64,000 nt of DNA from Chlorobium sp. (GTDB lineage: Bacteria; Bacteroidota; Chlorobiia; Chlorobiales; Chlorobiaceae): positions 1-64,000 of the forward strand of contig SZXV01000008.1 in NCBI GenBank assembly GCA_005862225.1, given 5' to 3'. A model generated the notes under the pieces. That model did not search any database. It was given only the letters and a program-made list of their open reading frames with translations, and was not told the DNA's origin. This document shows positions 30,305 to 41,099 of the stretch, piece after piece. The position numbers and the translations under genes were made by a program. Numbering within the stretch: position 1 is the stretch's first letter; each line of letters starts with the position of its first letter.

Positions 30305-31117
30305 TTATGGATTGACATGTTCATACTTTTCAAAAATTTCTTCCAATGCACCGGAATGCAGCTCCAGTGCTTTAATTCCATAAATTTTTCCCAAAGCACT
30401 CCTCATACATTCAACAAGAAGAGAGTATTGGGGAATGTATCCAAGAATTTCTTCAAGAGAGGAGGTTTTTCGCTCCATCTCATCCTTGATCTCACCTGAA
30501 TTCTCACCATCTGAAAAAGCAATAAATCTGCACAGCTCCTTGTGCCTTTCAGAGAGAGGCAAAGAACCATGTTGTAACAAAACATTGCGGGTTCTGCGCT
30601 GGGCAGAACCAACAATTTTTTTTCCGCCTACTTGCAGCTCGTACTTTGCTGACGCAGTAAAACAACTCACCGTACCGGAATGGCTTACCCCTGACTGGCT
30701 GGCAAGGGTTGAACGACAGAACTCAGCATGAACTCCAAGATCTTCCAAAGCAAGCTTGATCACCTCATGCACCATCCGATAAAGCTCAGAATTCGGTACC
30801 AATGACTCAGCAAAAAAACTGTAGGTAAATTCGTCTGCATGAAACACTGCTCTGCCACCCGTAGGCCTTCTGACGACGTCAATGCCAGCAGAACGACATT
30901 TTTCAGCATCTATACCAGAGACATCCTGATTATACCCCAGCGTCACAGCAAATGGATGCCAGCCATAAAATCTCCAGAGACAACTGTTGTGACCAAAACG
31001 CTCCTGAAACCGCCCGTCAAGAAACGACGCCATCAGGCGCCGGTCAAATTCCATATTTTCTTCACCGGTATGCAAGCCGGAATCAAAACAATAAACTTTG
31101 GGAAAAAGTGTGTTCAT
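30305..31117 (-). CDS. Lipoate--protein ligase A family protein (lipoyl/octanoyl transferase)
   Basis: BPL/LplA-fold enzyme that attaches lipoate or octanoate to acyl-carrier domains of 2-oxoacid dehydrogenases or GcvH. The motifs RRPTGGRAVFHADEFTYSF and the catalytic-lysine segment GGKKIVGSAQRR followed by LLQHGSLPL are clear. ATG 31117 (MNTLFPK) gives 270 residues and begins where homology does, although the frame extends to 31225. It is divergent from ddl. Whether it is an octanoyltransferase of the LipM type or a true ligase cannot be decided; no ATP-binding accessory domain is seen. Confidence 0.87.
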   Translation of the reverse strand: MNTLFPKVYCFDSGLHTGEENMEFDRRLMASFLDGRFQERFGHNSCLWRFYGWHPFAVTLGYNQDVSGIDAEKCRSAGIDVVRRPTGGRAVFHADEFTYSFFAESLVPNSELYRMVHEVIKLALEDLGVHAEFCRSTLASQSGVSHSGTVSCFTASAKYELQVGGKKIVGSAQRRTRNVLLQHGSLPLSERHKELCRFIAFSDGENSGEIKDEMERKTSSLEEILGYIPQYSLLVECMRSALGKIYGIKALELHSGALEEIFEKYEHVNP

Positions 31118-31243
31118 TACTAATAATTTGAAACAAGATAGCTGAAAAGGATATTGCATCAAAAAAAGTGTACGGAAATGTTCTTCCAGACGGGTATTTT
31201 CCTGAAAAACACACTCCTTCGTCAATAGTCACCTGAACAACTT

Positions 31244-32326
31244 ATGCCACTTCTTACTGTTGCTCTCATTTTTGGAGGCAGATCAGCAGAACATGAAATA
31301 TCGATCATCTCTGCTCAATCAATTGCGGCGAACATCAATCCGGAGCGCTACAGGCTTCTTCCAATCTACATAACCCATGACGGGCTGTGGTTTTGTGATG
31401 GTATTGCCCGGGAGATTCTTGATCTTAATCTCTCGTTCCTCTTGAGAAGCGCTTCACTTGAAGCCGCAACAGCAACTCTTCACCAAATGGTTACAGATGC
31501 AAATCAAAAGCCCTTTGACCTGGACTTCAGGGCGGCATCAATTGATGTGGCATTTCTTGCACTTCATGGCAGCTATGGCGAAGATGGCCGGATTCAGGGT
31601 TTTCTTGATACTTGCGGCATTCCATATACAGGATGCGGCGTCCTTGCCTCTGCCCTGACTATGGACAAGGCGCTTACCAAACTCTGTGTTGCCGATGCGG
31701 GAATTTCGGTGGCACCATCTCTGACACTTTTAAGCTCCGATTATCAGGCCGACCCTGCCACAGCACACTCCCTGATTGCAAATCAGTTTGACTATCCGTT
31801 GTTTGTCAAACCTGCGAATCTTGGCTCTTCGATAGGAATCGCGAAAGTCCATCATGCCGAAGAACTGGCTGCCGCACTCCAAAACGCATGTTTGCTTGAT
31901 TCAAAGGTGCTGATTGAAAAGGCGATACATGGCCGGGAAATTGAGGTTGCCGTCCTTGGCAATGAAGAACCGGTCGCATCTCTGTGTGGCGAAATTCAAC
32001 CCGGTAAAGAATTTTATGATTATCAGGATAAATACATTTTCAATACAGCGCAGTTTTTTATTCCTGCACGTATTCCCTCTGATTTACAGGATAAAGTCAG
32101 AGCTTCTGCCCTAAAGGCCTATAAGGCGCTGGGGTGCCGAGGCATGTCAAGAATTGATTTTTTTGTTGACGAGCAGAATGGATCAGTTATTCTGAACGAA
32201 GTCAATACCATTCCTGGCTTTACCGATATCAGTATGTATCCAAGACTTATGGAGTCAATTGGGATCTCTTTTCCTGAACTTGCAGAGCGCCTTATTCAGC
32301 TCGCGCTTGAGACGATACGCCCATGA
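31244..32326 (+). CDS. ddl: D-alanine--D-alanine ligase
   Basis: Makes the D-Ala-D-Ala dipeptide for peptidoglycan. ATP-grasp enzyme of 360 residues: [15 protein letters not shown] at the N-terminus, [44 protein letters not shown], the EIEVAVLG segment, and C-terminal FFVDEQNG and [17 protein letters not shown]. It overlaps the following TPR gene by four bases (ATGA). Confidence 0.97.
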   Translation: MPLLTVALIFGGRSAEHEISIISAQSIAANINPERYRLLPIYITHDGLWFCDGIAREILDLNLSFLLRSASLEAATATLHQMVTDANQKPFDLDFRAASIDVAFLALHGSYGEDGRIQGFLDTCGIPYTGCGVLASALTMDKALTKLCVADAGISVAPSLTLLSSDYQADPATAHSLIANQFDYPLFVKPANLGSSIGIAKVHHAEELAAALQNACLLDSKVLIEKAIHGREIEVAVLGNEEPVASLCGEIQPGKEFYDYQDKYIFNTAQFFIPARIPSDLQDKVRASALKAYKALGCRGMSRIDFFVDEQNGSVILNEVNTIPGFTDISMYPRLMESIGISFPELAERLIQLALETIRP

Positions 32327-32898
32327 TCACGAACCCGCACTTTTTTTTTGCAGAAGTTTCGCTTGATATTTCAAAAAGAGAGTTTCAGTCAGCAATAGAC
32401 AAGCTTGAGTCTGTTTCTGAGATGTTTTCGAACTCATATCTTTTTCATTTAATTTATGCAAGAGCGCTTAAAGGTCTTCACCATATCTCTCTGGCTCGGG
32501 AATCTTTGCAAAAATCCTGTACCATCGCCCCTGGGAACCAGATTGCATGGAAAGAGCTTGCTGATCTTCAGACGTCAAGCATTGCCGAGAAAACAGAGAG
32601 TCCCTCAGTCATTTTTGATGCTGTTACCGATGAACTGGAACAACTTTCTGCTGCGCTCATGAAATTTGAACCAGTAAAAACATCGGAAAATGCTGATCCA
32701 ACCTCGATTCTCGAACAAAAACAGCCATTTTCAGACGATACGGCTATTGCGGTTCCCACAGAAAGCCTGGCCAATCTTTTCACAGCACAGGGTGCCTATA
32801 AAAAAGCAATCAAAATTTATACCCTTCTCATTCAGCTCAAACCTGAAAATGCTGATCAATACCAGGGAGAAATTGATTCGTTGCTTGAACAGCTATAA
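32323..32898 (+). CDS. Tetratricopeptide-repeat protein of unknown function
   Basis: 191 residues with no signal peptide. Two TPR-like hairpins lie at the N-terminus ([43 protein letters not shown]). A low-complexity acidic linker follows, and a C-terminal TPR has [28 protein letters not shown]. Such proteins act as scaffolds. It is translationally coupled to ddl, which hints at a role near the cell envelope, but no function can be stated. Confidence 0.75.
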   Translation: MITNPHFFFAEVSLDISKREFQSAIDKLESVSEMFSNSYLFHLIYARALKGLHHISLARESLQKSCTIAPGNQIAWKELADLQTSSIAEKTESPSVIFDAVTDELEQLSAALMKFEPVKTSENADPTSILEQKQPFSDDTAIAVPTESLANLFTAQGAYKKAIKIYTLLIQLKPENADQYQGEIDSLLEQL

Positions 32899-33018
32899 AA
32901 GTACAACAGAAACACACATCAGCACTGCAACTATTTAACTTGCACAAAGATTTACAGTACATTAGCTGAGCAATAAATACAGAAGCATTTGACATTTTTA
33001 ACGGTAAACAGAGGAATA

Positions 33019-34389
33019 TTGGTTTTCAGATTATTTTTATCTCTTTGCATCGTTGGCCTTTTGTTTGCCTCTCCCTCTTTCGGCAAGGATTCTGAAGCGC
33101 CTGAAAAACAACTTTCTCTTGCAAACTGCATTGAGATTGCTCTGAAGAATGCCTCATCAGCAAAAAAGGCAGAGAATAACTTCAAACTTCAGGGCGCTGA
33201 TGTCCTCAGAAGTTATGGCAGCTTTCTTCCCCGAATTTCAGCATCGGCTGGTTATTCACCATACACCCTCAGCCGCACCTACAGCGCAGTTAATAACCCT
33301 GTCAGTGATATCAATAAAACAACACTGAGAACGGTTGACCTGACACTTTCGACGTCGCTCAATCTTTTCAACGGCTTCAGCGACTATGCTTCCCTTCAAT
33401 CATCGCTCAGTAAAGAACATGCCGCTGAATACAACCTTGGAAGGGCACTGCAAAGTATTGTTTATGATGTAACCCAATCCTATTTCCAGGTTCTTCTTGA
33501 CCGGGAACTCTATGAGATTTCACGCGAAAATTTATTGCTGGCTCAAGATCAACTGACACTCACAGAACGACAGTTTAATGTTGGACTGAAATCGATGACT
33601 GATCGTTTTCAGCAACAGGCCGATACAGAACAAAGTCGACTCTCGGTTATAAAGGCTGAAACCCGAATGAACAGAAGCCTGCTTGAACTGATTCGCCGAT
33701 TGCGGATTGATCCACAGACAAAGATCACCATTATCCCGGATCCTGATGAGTTGAAAGTCCCTGTTGTCGCGAAACCTGATATTGATTCCCTTCTCACTGT
33801 TGCTCTTCAACAACGTCTCGACCTGAAAAGCAAGAGTCTGGAAACCAATGCCGCGCAATGGCAGATCAGATCTGCGCGAGCAGCATGGTATCCAAGCATT
33901 GACCTGAATTTCAGTCTCAGTTCAGGAGGTTTGGAGTACCTGAATCATGAATACTTGTATCCTCCCCTTTCTGAGCAACTTCGTAATACCGTCGGATACT
34001 CTGCCGGAATAAACCTCAGTTGGACTATTTTTGACAGGTTTCAGACCCGATATTCGGTATCCGCTGCCAAAATAAACCATTTGAATCAGCAACTCGATTA
34101 TGAAGATCTGAAAAATAATATCGCCATTGATCTGCGTCAGGCAGCAGGAGAATACGCCTCAGCATTTGACCAAATTGCAACGGCTACCGTCAGTTTTACA
34201 GCGGCACGCTCAGCTTTTGACGCTGTAAAAAGGAAATATGAACTCGGGGCTGCAAGCTTTGTCGAACTCAGCGCCGCAAGGGCAACGCTGTTCAATGCAC
34301 ACTCTAATCTTTCACAGGCTACCTATAATCTTGCGTTGCAGAAAAATATTCTTGATTTTACAACGGGCAAAATAGCCACACAACCGTAA
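33019..34389 (+). CDS. TolC-family outer membrane efflux protein
   Basis: Outer-membrane channel of an export system whose other parts follow directly. The signal peptide reads MVFRLFLSLCIVGLLFASPSFG when started at TTG 33019, which has an AGAGGA ribosome site three bases away; an upstream TTG at 32989 is possible but has none. The two OEP repeats are visible: LSLANCIEIALKNASSAKKAENNFKL and VTQSYFQVLLDRELYEISRENLL, then the second with LTVALQQRLDLKSKSLE and LRQAAGEYASAF. Length after the preferred start is 456 residues, normal for TolC homologues. Confidence 0.92.
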   Translation: MVFRLFLSLCIVGLLFASPSFGKDSEAPEKQLSLANCIEIALKNASSAKKAENNFKLQGADVLRSYGSFLPRISASAGYSPYTLSRTYSAVNNPVSDINKTTLRTVDLTLSTSLNLFNGFSDYASLQSSLSKEHAAEYNLGRALQSIVYDVTQSYFQVLLDRELYEISRENLLLAQDQLTLTERQFNVGLKSMTDRFQQQADTEQSRLSVIKAETRMNRSLLELIRRLRIDPQTKITIIPDPDELKVPVVAKPDIDSLLTVALQQRLDLKSKSLETNAAQWQIRSARAAWYPSIDLNFSLSSGGLEYLNHEYLYPPLSEQLRNTVGYSAGINLSWTIFDRFQTRYSVSAAKINHLNQQLDYEDLKNNIAIDLRQAAGEYASAFDQIATATVSFTAARSAFDAVKRKYELGAASFVELSAARATLFNAHSNLSQATYNLALQKNILDFTTGKIATQP

Positions 34390-34411
34390 CCAGAATCAGG
34401 TTTACCATCCG

Positions 34412-35653
34412 ATGAGCAAACAAAAATCTCTGCTGAAACGAAAATCATTTTTGATCACCCTTGCTGTTCTCCTCTTCACTGGAGGGCTGTTGTTTACATG
34501 GCTCAAACTGCGGGAAAAACCAGTGGAGGTCTCGACAGAAAAGGCCTCCATCAAAGAGGTTGTCCATATTGTGACTGCAACCGGCAAAATTGAGCCGGAA
34601 CTTGTCGTTGCCATGTCGCCTGATGTCTCCGGAGAGATTATCGAACTACCTATCAGTGATGGAATGAACGTCAGGAAAGGAGATCTTCTGTTTAAAATTC
34701 AGCCAGATCTCTACATCAACCAGGTAGAACAGAGCCTTGCACAGCTTAACTCTTCCAAATCACAAAGCCTTGAAGCTGCCTCAAAAAAGCGCAAGGCGGA
34801 TGATGATTTTCGCAAAGCTGCGCTTCTGTATCAGGAAAAGCTGATCTCTGAATCTGATTACCTCGTCTCAAAAACAAATGCTGAAGCTGCAAGAGCTTCA
34901 TTTCAGGCATCACTTCACGCCATTGAACAAAACAAAAGCCTTCTCGTACAAAATCAGGACAGGATGAAAAAAACTATTGTCCGTGCGCCGATAGATGGTT
35001 CAATCATTGCCCTGAACAGCAAGCAGGGAGAGCGTGTTGTTGGCACAGGACAGTTCCCTGGCACTGAAGTGCTGCGTCTGGCAAATCTGGACAGTATGCA
35101 GGTTGAAGTTGAGGTTAATGAAAATGACATTGTGAATGTCAATGTCGGCAACCCTGTTTCAATTACTGTTGATGCTTATGGCGATCGAGTTTTCAGGGGA
35201 ACCGTTCATGAAATTTCCAATTCGGCAATTGTCAAGGCCGCTGGAACCCAGGAAGAGGTGACCAATTTTTCGGTAAAAATCCGAATTTTCAACCACGAGC
35301 GCCTGCTGAAACCCGGCATGAGTGCAACTGCGGATATCGAATCGATACGGGTAAAGAATGCGCTTGTTGTGCCCATTCAAAGTGTAACCGTCAGAGGTGG
35401 ATCGGAGCCTGAAAAGAGCGAGAAAAACTCGATAACCATTGCGACTAAAAGCAAGGCTCCAGCCAGCCAGCAGGGTGTTTTTGTTGTCAAATCAGGAAGA
35501 GCATGGTTCCGACCTGTTTCAACAGGCACAACCGACAACACGCATATTATTGTCACCGCAGGAGTAAAAAAAGGAGAAGAGGTTGTTTCAGGAAGCTACA
35601 CCGCCATTACCAGCCAACTCAAGAATGGCTGTCTGGTCAAACAACAACAATAG
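34412..35653 (+). CDS. Periplasmic adaptor (membrane fusion protein), MacA/HlyD-like
   Basis: 413 residues. A single N-terminal membrane segment ([19 protein letters not shown]) is followed by a biotinyl-lipoyl domain ([36 protein letters not shown]). A helical hairpin lies between about residues 110 and 185, then the returning lipoyl half ([25 protein letters not shown]) and beta-barrel domains ([23 protein letters not shown]). It bridges the inner-membrane ABC transporter and the TolC protein encoded next to it. It lies 22 bp after the TolC gene. Confidence 0.93.
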   Translation: MSKQKSLLKRKSFLITLAVLLFTGGLLFTWLKLREKPVEVSTEKASIKEVVHIVTATGKIEPELVVAMSPDVSGEIIELPISDGMNVRKGDLLFKIQPDLYINQVEQSLAQLNSSKSQSLEAASKKRKADDDFRKAALLYQEKLISESDYLVSKTNAEAARASFQASLHAIEQNKSLLVQNQDRMKKTIVRAPIDGSIIALNSKQGERVVGTGQFPGTEVLRLANLDSMQVEVEVNENDIVNVNVGNPVSITVDAYGDRVFRGTVHEISNSAIVKAAGTQEEVTNFSVKIRIFNHERLLKPGMSATADIESIRVKNALVVPIQSVTVRGGSEPEKSEKNSITIATKSKAPASQQGVFVVKSGRAWFRPVSTGTTDNTHIIVTAGVKKGEEVVSGSYTAITSQLKNGCLVKQQQ

Positions 35654-35657
35654 CGCC

Positions 35658-36350
35658 GTGAAGCAGAACCCATTGGTCATTACAATGCAGTCGCTCTGTA
35701 AATTCTATGAAATGGGCGATCAGGTTGTTCGGGCGCTTGACTCCATCAACCTTGATTTCAGACTGAACGACTATACCGCAATCATGGGGCCATCCGGCAG
35801 CGGAAAATCGACGCTCATGAATATTATTGGCTGTCTTGATACGCCCACCTCTGGCATTTATGAACTGAATGGCCAGAATGTTGCCGAAATGGATGACGAT
35901 GAGCTGGCTCGGATAAGAAACAAAGAGATCGGTTTTGTGTTTCAGACTTTCAACCTGCTTCCTCGCCTCAACTGCCTGCGTAATGTTGAATTGCCGCTGA
36001 TTTATGCCGGAGTGGCACCTGAGGAGCGTGAGGAGCGTGCGGCAGCGGCACTTGTCAAGGTTGGGCTTGGTGACAGGATAACTCATAAGCCATCAGAGCT
36101 TTCCGGCGGCCAGATTCAGCGGGTCGCCATTGCAAGAGCGCTTATCAACAGACCCTCAATTATCCTTGCTGACGAACCTACCGGTAACCTTGATACCGCA
36201 ACCAGTCGAGAGATCATGAATATTTTCGGTGCCCTTTCCGACGCGGGCAATACCATCATCCTGATCACCCATGAAGAGGATATCGCCAGCTACACCCATC
36301 GTGTCATCCGCCTCCGGGACGGAAAAATCGAAAGCGACACTAAGCAATGA
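35658..36350 (+). CDS. ABC transporter ATP-binding protein, MacB/LolD type
   Basis: ATPase of the export system: Walker [11 protein letters not shown]-loop [22 protein letters not shown], signature [15 protein letters not shown], Walker [13 protein letters not shown] and the H-loop ITHEED. It belongs to the family that works with FtsX-like permeases on macrolides, lipoproteins or peptides. The frame opens at 35583 inside the adaptor gene. GTG 35658, five bases past the adaptor stop, gives a normal 230-residue protein, but ATG 35625 is also possible. Its stop overlaps the next gene (ATGA). Confidence 0.92.
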   Translation: MKQNPLVITMQSLCKFYEMGDQVVRALDSINLDFRLNDYTAIMGPSGSGKSTLMNIIGCLDTPTSGIYELNGQNVAEMDDDELARIRNKEIGFVFQTFNLLPRLNCLRNVELPLIYAGVAPEEREERAAAALVKVGLGDRITHKPSELSGGQIQRVAIARALINRPSIILADEPTGNLDTATSREIMNIFGALSDAGNTIILITHEEDIASYTHRVIRLRDGKIESDTKQ

Positions 36351-37612
36351 GGCTGACCCGCAAACAATTCCGGTATGAAACGGCAGAAAGTCTCAAAATG
36401 GCTCTGTTTCAGATCAGGGCAAATAAAATCCGATCGTTCCTTACTGCGCTTGGGGTCATTATCGGCATTGTTGCCATTACCATGATGGGTACTGCCATCA
36501 ACGGCATCGACAGAGGATTCGACAAAAGCCTTGCCATGCTTGGATACGATGTCATCTATGTCCAGAAATCTTCCTGGAGCACCATGGGACAGTGGTGGCG
36601 ATACCGGAACCGTCCAGACCTTAAAACAGAGTATGCCGATCAGCTTAACAGGATTATTGCCGATAATCCCCGTTCGGAATTGAGCATCGTCGTGCCGCAG
36701 ATGTCCACCTATCAGGCATCAGCAAAATACAGGGAGCGAAACCTTGAACAGGTTTTTTCGCTGGGAACTACCCATGACTACCTGCAAACAGCATCAGGGA
36801 ATCTCTCCGCAGGCCGCTTCTTTACGCCCGGAGAATCAGCCGCCAGCGCAATGGTCTGTGTCATCGGCGATGATATTGCTGTCGGTCTTTTTCCAAATGA
36901 ACCGGCTATCGGGAAATCAATACAGATAAAAAACCGCAAGTTCAGGATTATCGGAATTTTCAGAAAACAGGGAAAATTTCTGGGTCTCTTCAGCTTTGAC
37001 AACCAGATCATCATGCCACTTGGGGCCTTTGAACGCGTTTATGGAAAAAATATGTTCATAACCATGAGAGTCAAAATCAGGAATCAGGAACATATTGAAG
37101 GGGCAAAAGAGGAGCTGCTTGGATTGATGAGAAGAATACGAAGGATTGCACCTGGAAAAGAGGAAGATTTTTCGATCAACGAACAGAAAGCCTTTAAAAG
37201 TCAGCTTGACCCTATAAAAAACGGTATTGCCATTGCCGGTATCTTCATAACCGGCATGTCTCTCTTTGTTGGTGCTATCGGCATCATGAACATCACCTTT
37301 GTCAGCGTTAAAGAACGAACACGGGAAATTGGACTGCGCAAGGCACTTGGCGCCAGACGACAAACGATACTGCTGCAGTTTCTCATCGAATCGGTCATGA
37401 TATGCCTTATCGGCGGGGTTATCGGTTTGGCAACAGCACTCTTTATCACTTTTGCCATTGGAAAAATCGTACCTGATTTTCCGATACAGTTTTCACCTGA
37501 TCTTGTTTTGGCAAGTCTTGCGGTGTCAGTTATTACCGGGATTGTCTCAGGCCTTGCACCGGCTGTTAGCGCCTCAAAACTCGATCCGGCAGACTCACTG
37601 CGTTATGAATAG
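36347..37612 (+). CDS. ABC transporter permease, MacB/FtsX type (first)
   Basis: 421-residue permease with one N-terminal helix ([21 protein letters not shown]), a large MacB-PCD periplasmic domain (about residues 45-290) and three C-terminal helices of the FtsX domain ([38 protein letters not shown]). It lacks the fused ATPase of true MacB; that activity is the preceding gene. With the next gene it probably forms a heterodimeric permease. Confidence 0.92.
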   Translation: MRLTRKQFRYETAESLKMALFQIRANKIRSFLTALGVIIGIVAITMMGTAINGIDRGFDKSLAMLGYDVIYVQKSSWSTMGQWWRYRNRPDLKTEYADQLNRIIADNPRSELSIVVPQMSTYQASAKYRERNLEQVFSLGTTHDYLQTASGNLSAGRFFTPGESAASAMVCVIGDDIAVGLFPNEPAIGKSIQIKNRKFRIIGIFRKQGKFLGLFSFDNQIIMPLGAFERVYGKNMFITMRVKIRNQEHIEGAKEELLGLMRRIRRIAPGKEEDFSINEQKAFKSQLDPIKNGIAIAGIFITGMSLFVGAIGIMNITFVSVKERTREIGLRKALGARRQTILLQFLIESVMICLIGGVIGLATALFITFAIGKIVPDFPIQFSPDLVLASLAVSVITGIVSGLAPAVSASKLDPADSLRYE

Positions 37613-37623
37613 GAGGAGTGCTT

Positions 37624-38859
37624 ATGCTGATGCGTGAAACCATCACCCAGGCGATTTATTCTCTCGCCGTCAACAAGCTCAGATCATGGCTCACCATCAT
37701 GGGCGTCGCTGTTGGGGTTTTTTCAATCATTGCGGTCATGACTGCCCTCGATGCCATTGACAAAAGTGTCGAGTCCGGCCTGACAAGCCTTGGTGCCAAC
37801 ACGTTCCAGATACAGAAGAATCCTGCGACCACTTTTGGAAGTGGCCATAGCCGAAACCTCTATGCAAATCGAAAAGATATCTCCTGGCAGCAGGCTCTCC
37901 TGTTTAAAAAAGAGATGGCCAGTCAAGCCCGCACCATTGGCTTCATTATTACAAGCATGGCGAATCAGGCAAAATATGCCAATCTTACCACCAACCCCGA
38001 TGTCACCATAACAGGCGGGGATGAAAATTTTTCCGCCTCAAGCGGTTTTACCGTACTCTACGGACGCAACCTTTCAGAGACAGATATCCGATCTGCAAGA
38101 AACTCGATAGTTCTTGGATACGAAGTTGCAACCACACTTTTTCCTTCAGGAGAAAATCCACAGAACAAATCCATAAAAGTTAATGGGGAAGTCTATACTA
38201 TAGCAGGTGTCTTCAATAAAAAAGGAGCCGCCTTCGGACAAAGCCAGGATAACTTTGTCCTTATTCCGATTACCCGATATCTGAACCATATCAACGAAAA
38301 AAGCAGCCTGAGCATCACAGTAGAGGCTTTCTCACGAAAAGATTATCCACTTGCTATCGACAGGGCAATAGGGTCCATGAGACTTGCCAGAGGCCTTACC
38401 ATTAAAGATCCAAATGATTTTGAAATCAGAACCAACGAGTCACTTATAGATTCGTTCAGAGATATTCAGCGAGCTATCAGTACCGGCGCTTTCATCATCA
38501 GTTTTATGGCACTTCTGACTGCCGGAGTGGGAATCATGAATATCATGCTGGTCAGCGTCACCGAAAGAACTCGTGAAATCGGAATCAGAAAATCGGTAGG
38601 GGCTCCTCGCGCAACCATTCTTCGCCAGTTCCTTTTCGAATCACTTTTTCTCTCCTTTGCTGGCGGACTGATAGGCATGACAGCGGGCATCATTATTGGC
38701 AATGTCGTTGCCTTGCAATTTAATTTACCCCCGATATTTCCCTGGGTGTGGGTCATTGTTTCCATGATCGTCTGCTCGGGTATCGGCATGATTTTTGGCC
38801 TCTTTCCTGCATGGAAAGCAGCAAATCTCAATCCGGTTGAAGCTCTGAGACCTAAATAA
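37624..38859 (+). CDS. ABC transporter permease, MacB/FtsX type (second)
   Basis: Same architecture as the preceding gene: [22 protein letters not shown] at the N-terminus, MacB-PCD domain, then [29 protein letters not shown] and two more helices, ending PVEALRPK as is usual for the family. ATG 37624 is chosen because a full AGGAGG ribosome site lies at 37611-37616; GTG 37618 would be too close. The two paralogous permeases in a row suggest a heterodimer. The gene is followed immediately by a stranded OmpA-like fragment. Confidence 0.92.
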   Translation: MLMRETITQAIYSLAVNKLRSWLTIMGVAVGVFSIIAVMTALDAIDKSVESGLTSLGANTFQIQKNPATTFGSGHSRNLYANRKDISWQQALLFKKEMASQARTIGFIITSMANQAKYANLTTNPDVTITGGDENFSASSGFTVLYGRNLSETDIRSARNSIVLGYEVATTLFPSGENPQNKSIKVNGEVYTIAGVFNKKGAAFGQSQDNFVLIPITRYLNHINEKSSLSITVEAFSRKDYPLAIDRAIGSMRLARGLTIKDPNDFEIRTNESLIDSFRDIQRAISTGAFIISFMALLTAGVGIMNIMLVSVTERTREIGIRKSVGAPRATILRQFLFESLFLSFAGGLIGMTAGIIIGNVVALQFNLPPIFPWVWVIVSMIVCSGIGMIFGLFPAWKAANLNPVEALRPK

Positions 38860-38999
38860 GTGCCCTTACCAGAATTGCGCCTGTTGGATACGGCGAAACA
38901 CGACCTGTTGCAACCAACGAAACAAACGCAGGACGAAGGCTTAACCGTCGTGCAGAAATGTTGATTTATCCAAACAATGATCTGAATCCGTTGAGCTGA
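38859..38999 (+). pseudogene. C-terminal fragment of an OmpA-type peptidoglycan-binding domain
   Basis: Starting at the last base of the permease stop, one frame reads [19 protein letters not shown], then [18 protein letters not shown] and a stop at 38997. This is the end of the OmpA_C fold: the VGYGE(T)RP turn and the NxxGRxxNRRxE helix that binds diaminopimelate. There is no start codon and no upstream half of the domain, so it is a remnant of a lost gene. About 46 codons remain. Confidence 0.72.
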
Positions 39000-39037
39000 C
39001 ACTCTGATTTTTTCGACAGGAAAAACCAAATCTCATC

Positions 39038-39066
39038 AAGCCTGAACGCAACACATTCAGGCTTTT
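39038..39066 (+). terminator. Rho-independent terminator of the export operon
   Basis: Arms AAGCCTGAA (39038-39046) and TTCAGGCTT (39056-39064) with a nine-base loop and further T residues. It lies after the OmpA remnant and would have been the end of that lost gene as well. Confidence 0.75.
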
Positions 39067-39113
39067 AAATTATTGACTGGAGAAAAAAAAATTGTTTACC
39101 TTTCCATCCTCAC

Positions 39114-39572
39114 ATGCCGGTTCTCATGGCTTGTTGTACCGGTAAAGTACTGAATGGAAAACAAAACGTGTATACCATGATGTCTTTTAAATCTGCCGAA
39201 GAGGTTCTGTTTCAATGGGTTTCAAGAGTCTGCAGCGGAAATGCAGACGACATTACCGCTCTTTACAGTGAATCAGCCGTCCTGATTCCAACTTTTTCTC
39301 CCCACACCGTTATAACTACTGAAGGTATAAGACACTATTTTGGACAGCTCGCCTCAAGAGACGGACTCGGAGTGCGCCTGCACAGCAAGGCACTCAGAAA
39401 ACATTCTCAAAGCGAAATTCTCCATACCCTGAGCGGAATCTATTCCTTTGAATTTGAAGTGGACCAGGTGCTGCTCTCCTTTCCTTCCCGTTTTACTTTT
39501 GTGATGGACATATCCCTTGATAAACCCATTCTGCACCATCACTCCTCACAGGTGCCAAGAAATCTTTCATAA
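39114..39572 (+). CDS. NTF2-like (SnoaL/DUF4440-type) small protein
   Basis: 152 residues with the cone-shaped NTF2-like pattern: FQWVSRVCSGNADDITALYSESAVLIPTFSP, then GIRHYFGQL and a C-terminal beta sheet with FEFEVDQVLLSFPSRFTFVM. Such proteins include calcium/calmodulin-kinase association-like and polyketide-associated folds; the ligand is unknown. The start is uncertain: ATG 39114 or the tandem ATG at 39177/39180 (MMSFKSAEE), where homology seems to begin. Neither has a good ribosome site. It stands alone between a terminator and an inverted repeat. Confidence 0.7.
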   Translation: MPVLMACCTGKVLNGKQNVYTMMSFKSAEEVLFQWVSRVCSGNADDITALYSESAVLIPTFSPHTVITTEGIRHYFGQLASRDGLGVRLHSKALRKHSQSEILHTLSGIYSFEFEVDQVLLSFPSRFTFVMDISLDKPILHHHSSQVPRNLS

Positions 39573-39584
39573 CTCCATACCTGT

Positions 39585-39628
39585 ATTACCGGTACAATGT
39601 CATCAATAGTCGCCATTGTACCGGTAAT
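39585..39628. repeat. 15-bp perfect inverted repeat with 14-base loop
   Basis: Left arm ATTACCGGTACAATG (39585-39599) and right arm CATTGTACCGGTAAT (39614-39628), each containing the palindrome TACCGGTA. There is no T run, so it is not an ordinary terminator. It sits 12 bp after the NTF2-like gene, whose 5' end also contains TTGTACCGGTAAAG at 39133. It may be a protein-binding site or an RNA stabiliser. Confidence 0.8.
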
Positions 39629-39799
39629 CGAAAGAAAGCCCTGATTTAATCAGATTTACAACCTCAGGCAGTTTGATTCCGCCCAGAGAACATGATAACC
39701 TAAAAAAATAAGGAGCTCAAGAAAAGAAACTATTCCTGAAGCAGAATTGTTAAGTTTTAAGTGATTAGACTTTGATACAAGATGTAAATGGAGTTGCTA

Positions 39800-40012
39800 A
39801 TGTCACAGGCTGAAGCGAAGTTATTTATTGATAAACTCAAGTCAGATGAGGCTTTAAGGGATCGTCTTCTTGAATTTATACGAAGTGAAGGTTTTTCATG
39901 CACCCTTAGTGAGATTCGGTTTGTCGAGTGGGATGCTGTGATGAAGCATTTTAACATTGAAGGCAATAATCCTTATTGCAGAATCTCAGGTTATGAGCAC
40001 TGGACAGGTTAA
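39800..40012 (+). CDS. Nif11-like domain small protein
   Basis: 70 residues starting MSQAEAKLFIDKLKSDEALRDRLLEF, followed by SEGFSCTLSEI. This is the Nif11-like pattern, seen both in nitrogen-fixation-associated proteins and in the leaders of some ribosomally made peptides. ATG 39800 has GGAG six bases upstream; the ATG at 39788 does not. After the domain comes only WDAVMKHFNIEGNNPYC and a short tail, with no Gly-Gly cleavage site or Cys-rich core, and no modifying enzyme lies nearby. A peptide-precursor role is therefore doubtful. It is convergent with lpxD. Confidence 0.62.
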   Translation: MSQAEAKLFIDKLKSDEALRDRLLEFIRSEGFSCTLSEIRFVEWDAVMKHFNIEGNNPYCRISGYEHWTG

Positions 40013-40031
40013 TGATTCTGAACAAAGAGAA

Positions 40032-41099
40032 TTACTCTATATTTTCCTGTTTTTTCTTCAGCTCTTTCATTTCGCTGTCGATGCGATCAATTTTATCCTT
40101 CATTGGCCCAAGGTTACGTAACATAGCCTCATACTTTAATTGATCGCGCATGGGTTGAGCCGGGTAACCACGAAGAGCAATGCCAGGCTGAAGAAATGAT
40201 TTGGAAATACCTGCCTGTGCGGCAACATGAATACGGTCTGCAAGTTCAAGGTGACCGGCAAAACCTGCCTGTCCACCGATCACGCACTTATTGCCAATTG
40301 TTACGCTTCCAGATATACCGGCCTGAGCAGCAATAACAGTATCTTCCCCTATCCTGCAATTATGGGCAATTTGAACAAGATTATCAATCTTGGCTCCCCT
40401 GCTGATCACCGTACTCCCCATTGTGGCCCGATCAATGGTTACATTTGCGCCAATTTCCACATCATCACCAATTTCAACAATACCCATCTGGGGGATTTTA
40501 ACATAAGAGCCATCCTTCTGTGGAGCAAAACCAAACCCATCTGCTCCAATAACACTTCCCGAATGAACCACAACCCTTTTGCCAAGAACAACACCATCGT
40601 AAAGGGAAACACCAGGAAAAAGAACAGACCCCTCACCAACGGAAACATCGTGCAGAAGAACTACATGAGGACCAATAACGCTGTTGCTTCCGATCGAACA
40701 TCGATCACCAATCACAGCATAAGCCCCAATCGAAACACCATCTCCTATAAGAACATTTTCACCGATCTGCGCCGTCGGTGAGATACCTTTTGCTGCAATA
40801 GTTCGGGGAGTCGCAAACTTCTGCAAGAGAAAAACAAATGCGGTATAGGGGTCATCAACTTTAAGAAAAGATCTCTTTTGCACAAAATCATCGATACAAA
40901 CCGAACGATGAACAATAACCAGAGAAGCTTCGGTGGAAACCAGAAACTTTATATACTTCTCATTGGCAATAAAACTGACCTGCCCTTTTTGTGCTGTTTC
41001 TATCTTTGCCGGTGCGGAAATCAGCTCATCGCCATTTCCCGCCAGTTCAACAAAATCAAAAAATCGCCCAAGGTAATCCCTGATCTCCTTAATAGTCAT
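40032..41099 (-). CDS. lpxD: UDP-3-O-(3-hydroxyacyl)glucosamine N-acyltransferase
   Basis: Third step of lipid A synthesis, in the cytosol. The N-terminal uridine-binding domain spans about 1-100 ([15 protein letters not shown]). A long left-handed beta helix of hexapeptide repeats follows ([26 protein letters not shown]), with catalytic His in [20 protein letters not shown]-terminal helix ends LKKKQENIE. The 355 residues are typical. It is divergent from prs. Confidence 0.96.
   Translation of the reverse strand: MTIKEIRDYLGRFFDFVELAGNGDELISAPAKIETAQKGQVSFIANEKYIKFLVSTEASLVIVHRSVCIDDFVQKRSFLKVDDPYTAFVFLLQKFATPRTIAAKGISPTAQIGENVLIGDGVSIGAYAVIGDRCSIGSNSVIGPHVVLLHDVSVGEGSVLFPGVSLYDGVVLGKRVVVHSGSVIGADGFGFAPQKDGSYVKIPQMGIVEIGDDVEIGANVTIDRATMGSTVISRGAKIDNLVQIAHNCRIGEDTVIAAQAGISGSVTIGNKCVIGGQAGFAGHLELADRIHVAAQAGISKSFLQPGIALRGYPAQPMRDQLKYEAMLRNLGPMKDKIDRIDSEMKELKKKQENIE

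Noticed and set aside
38466-39029. 187-codon minus-strand frame over the end of the second permease
   Set aside because: Antisense to conserved FtsX helices; no motif of its own.
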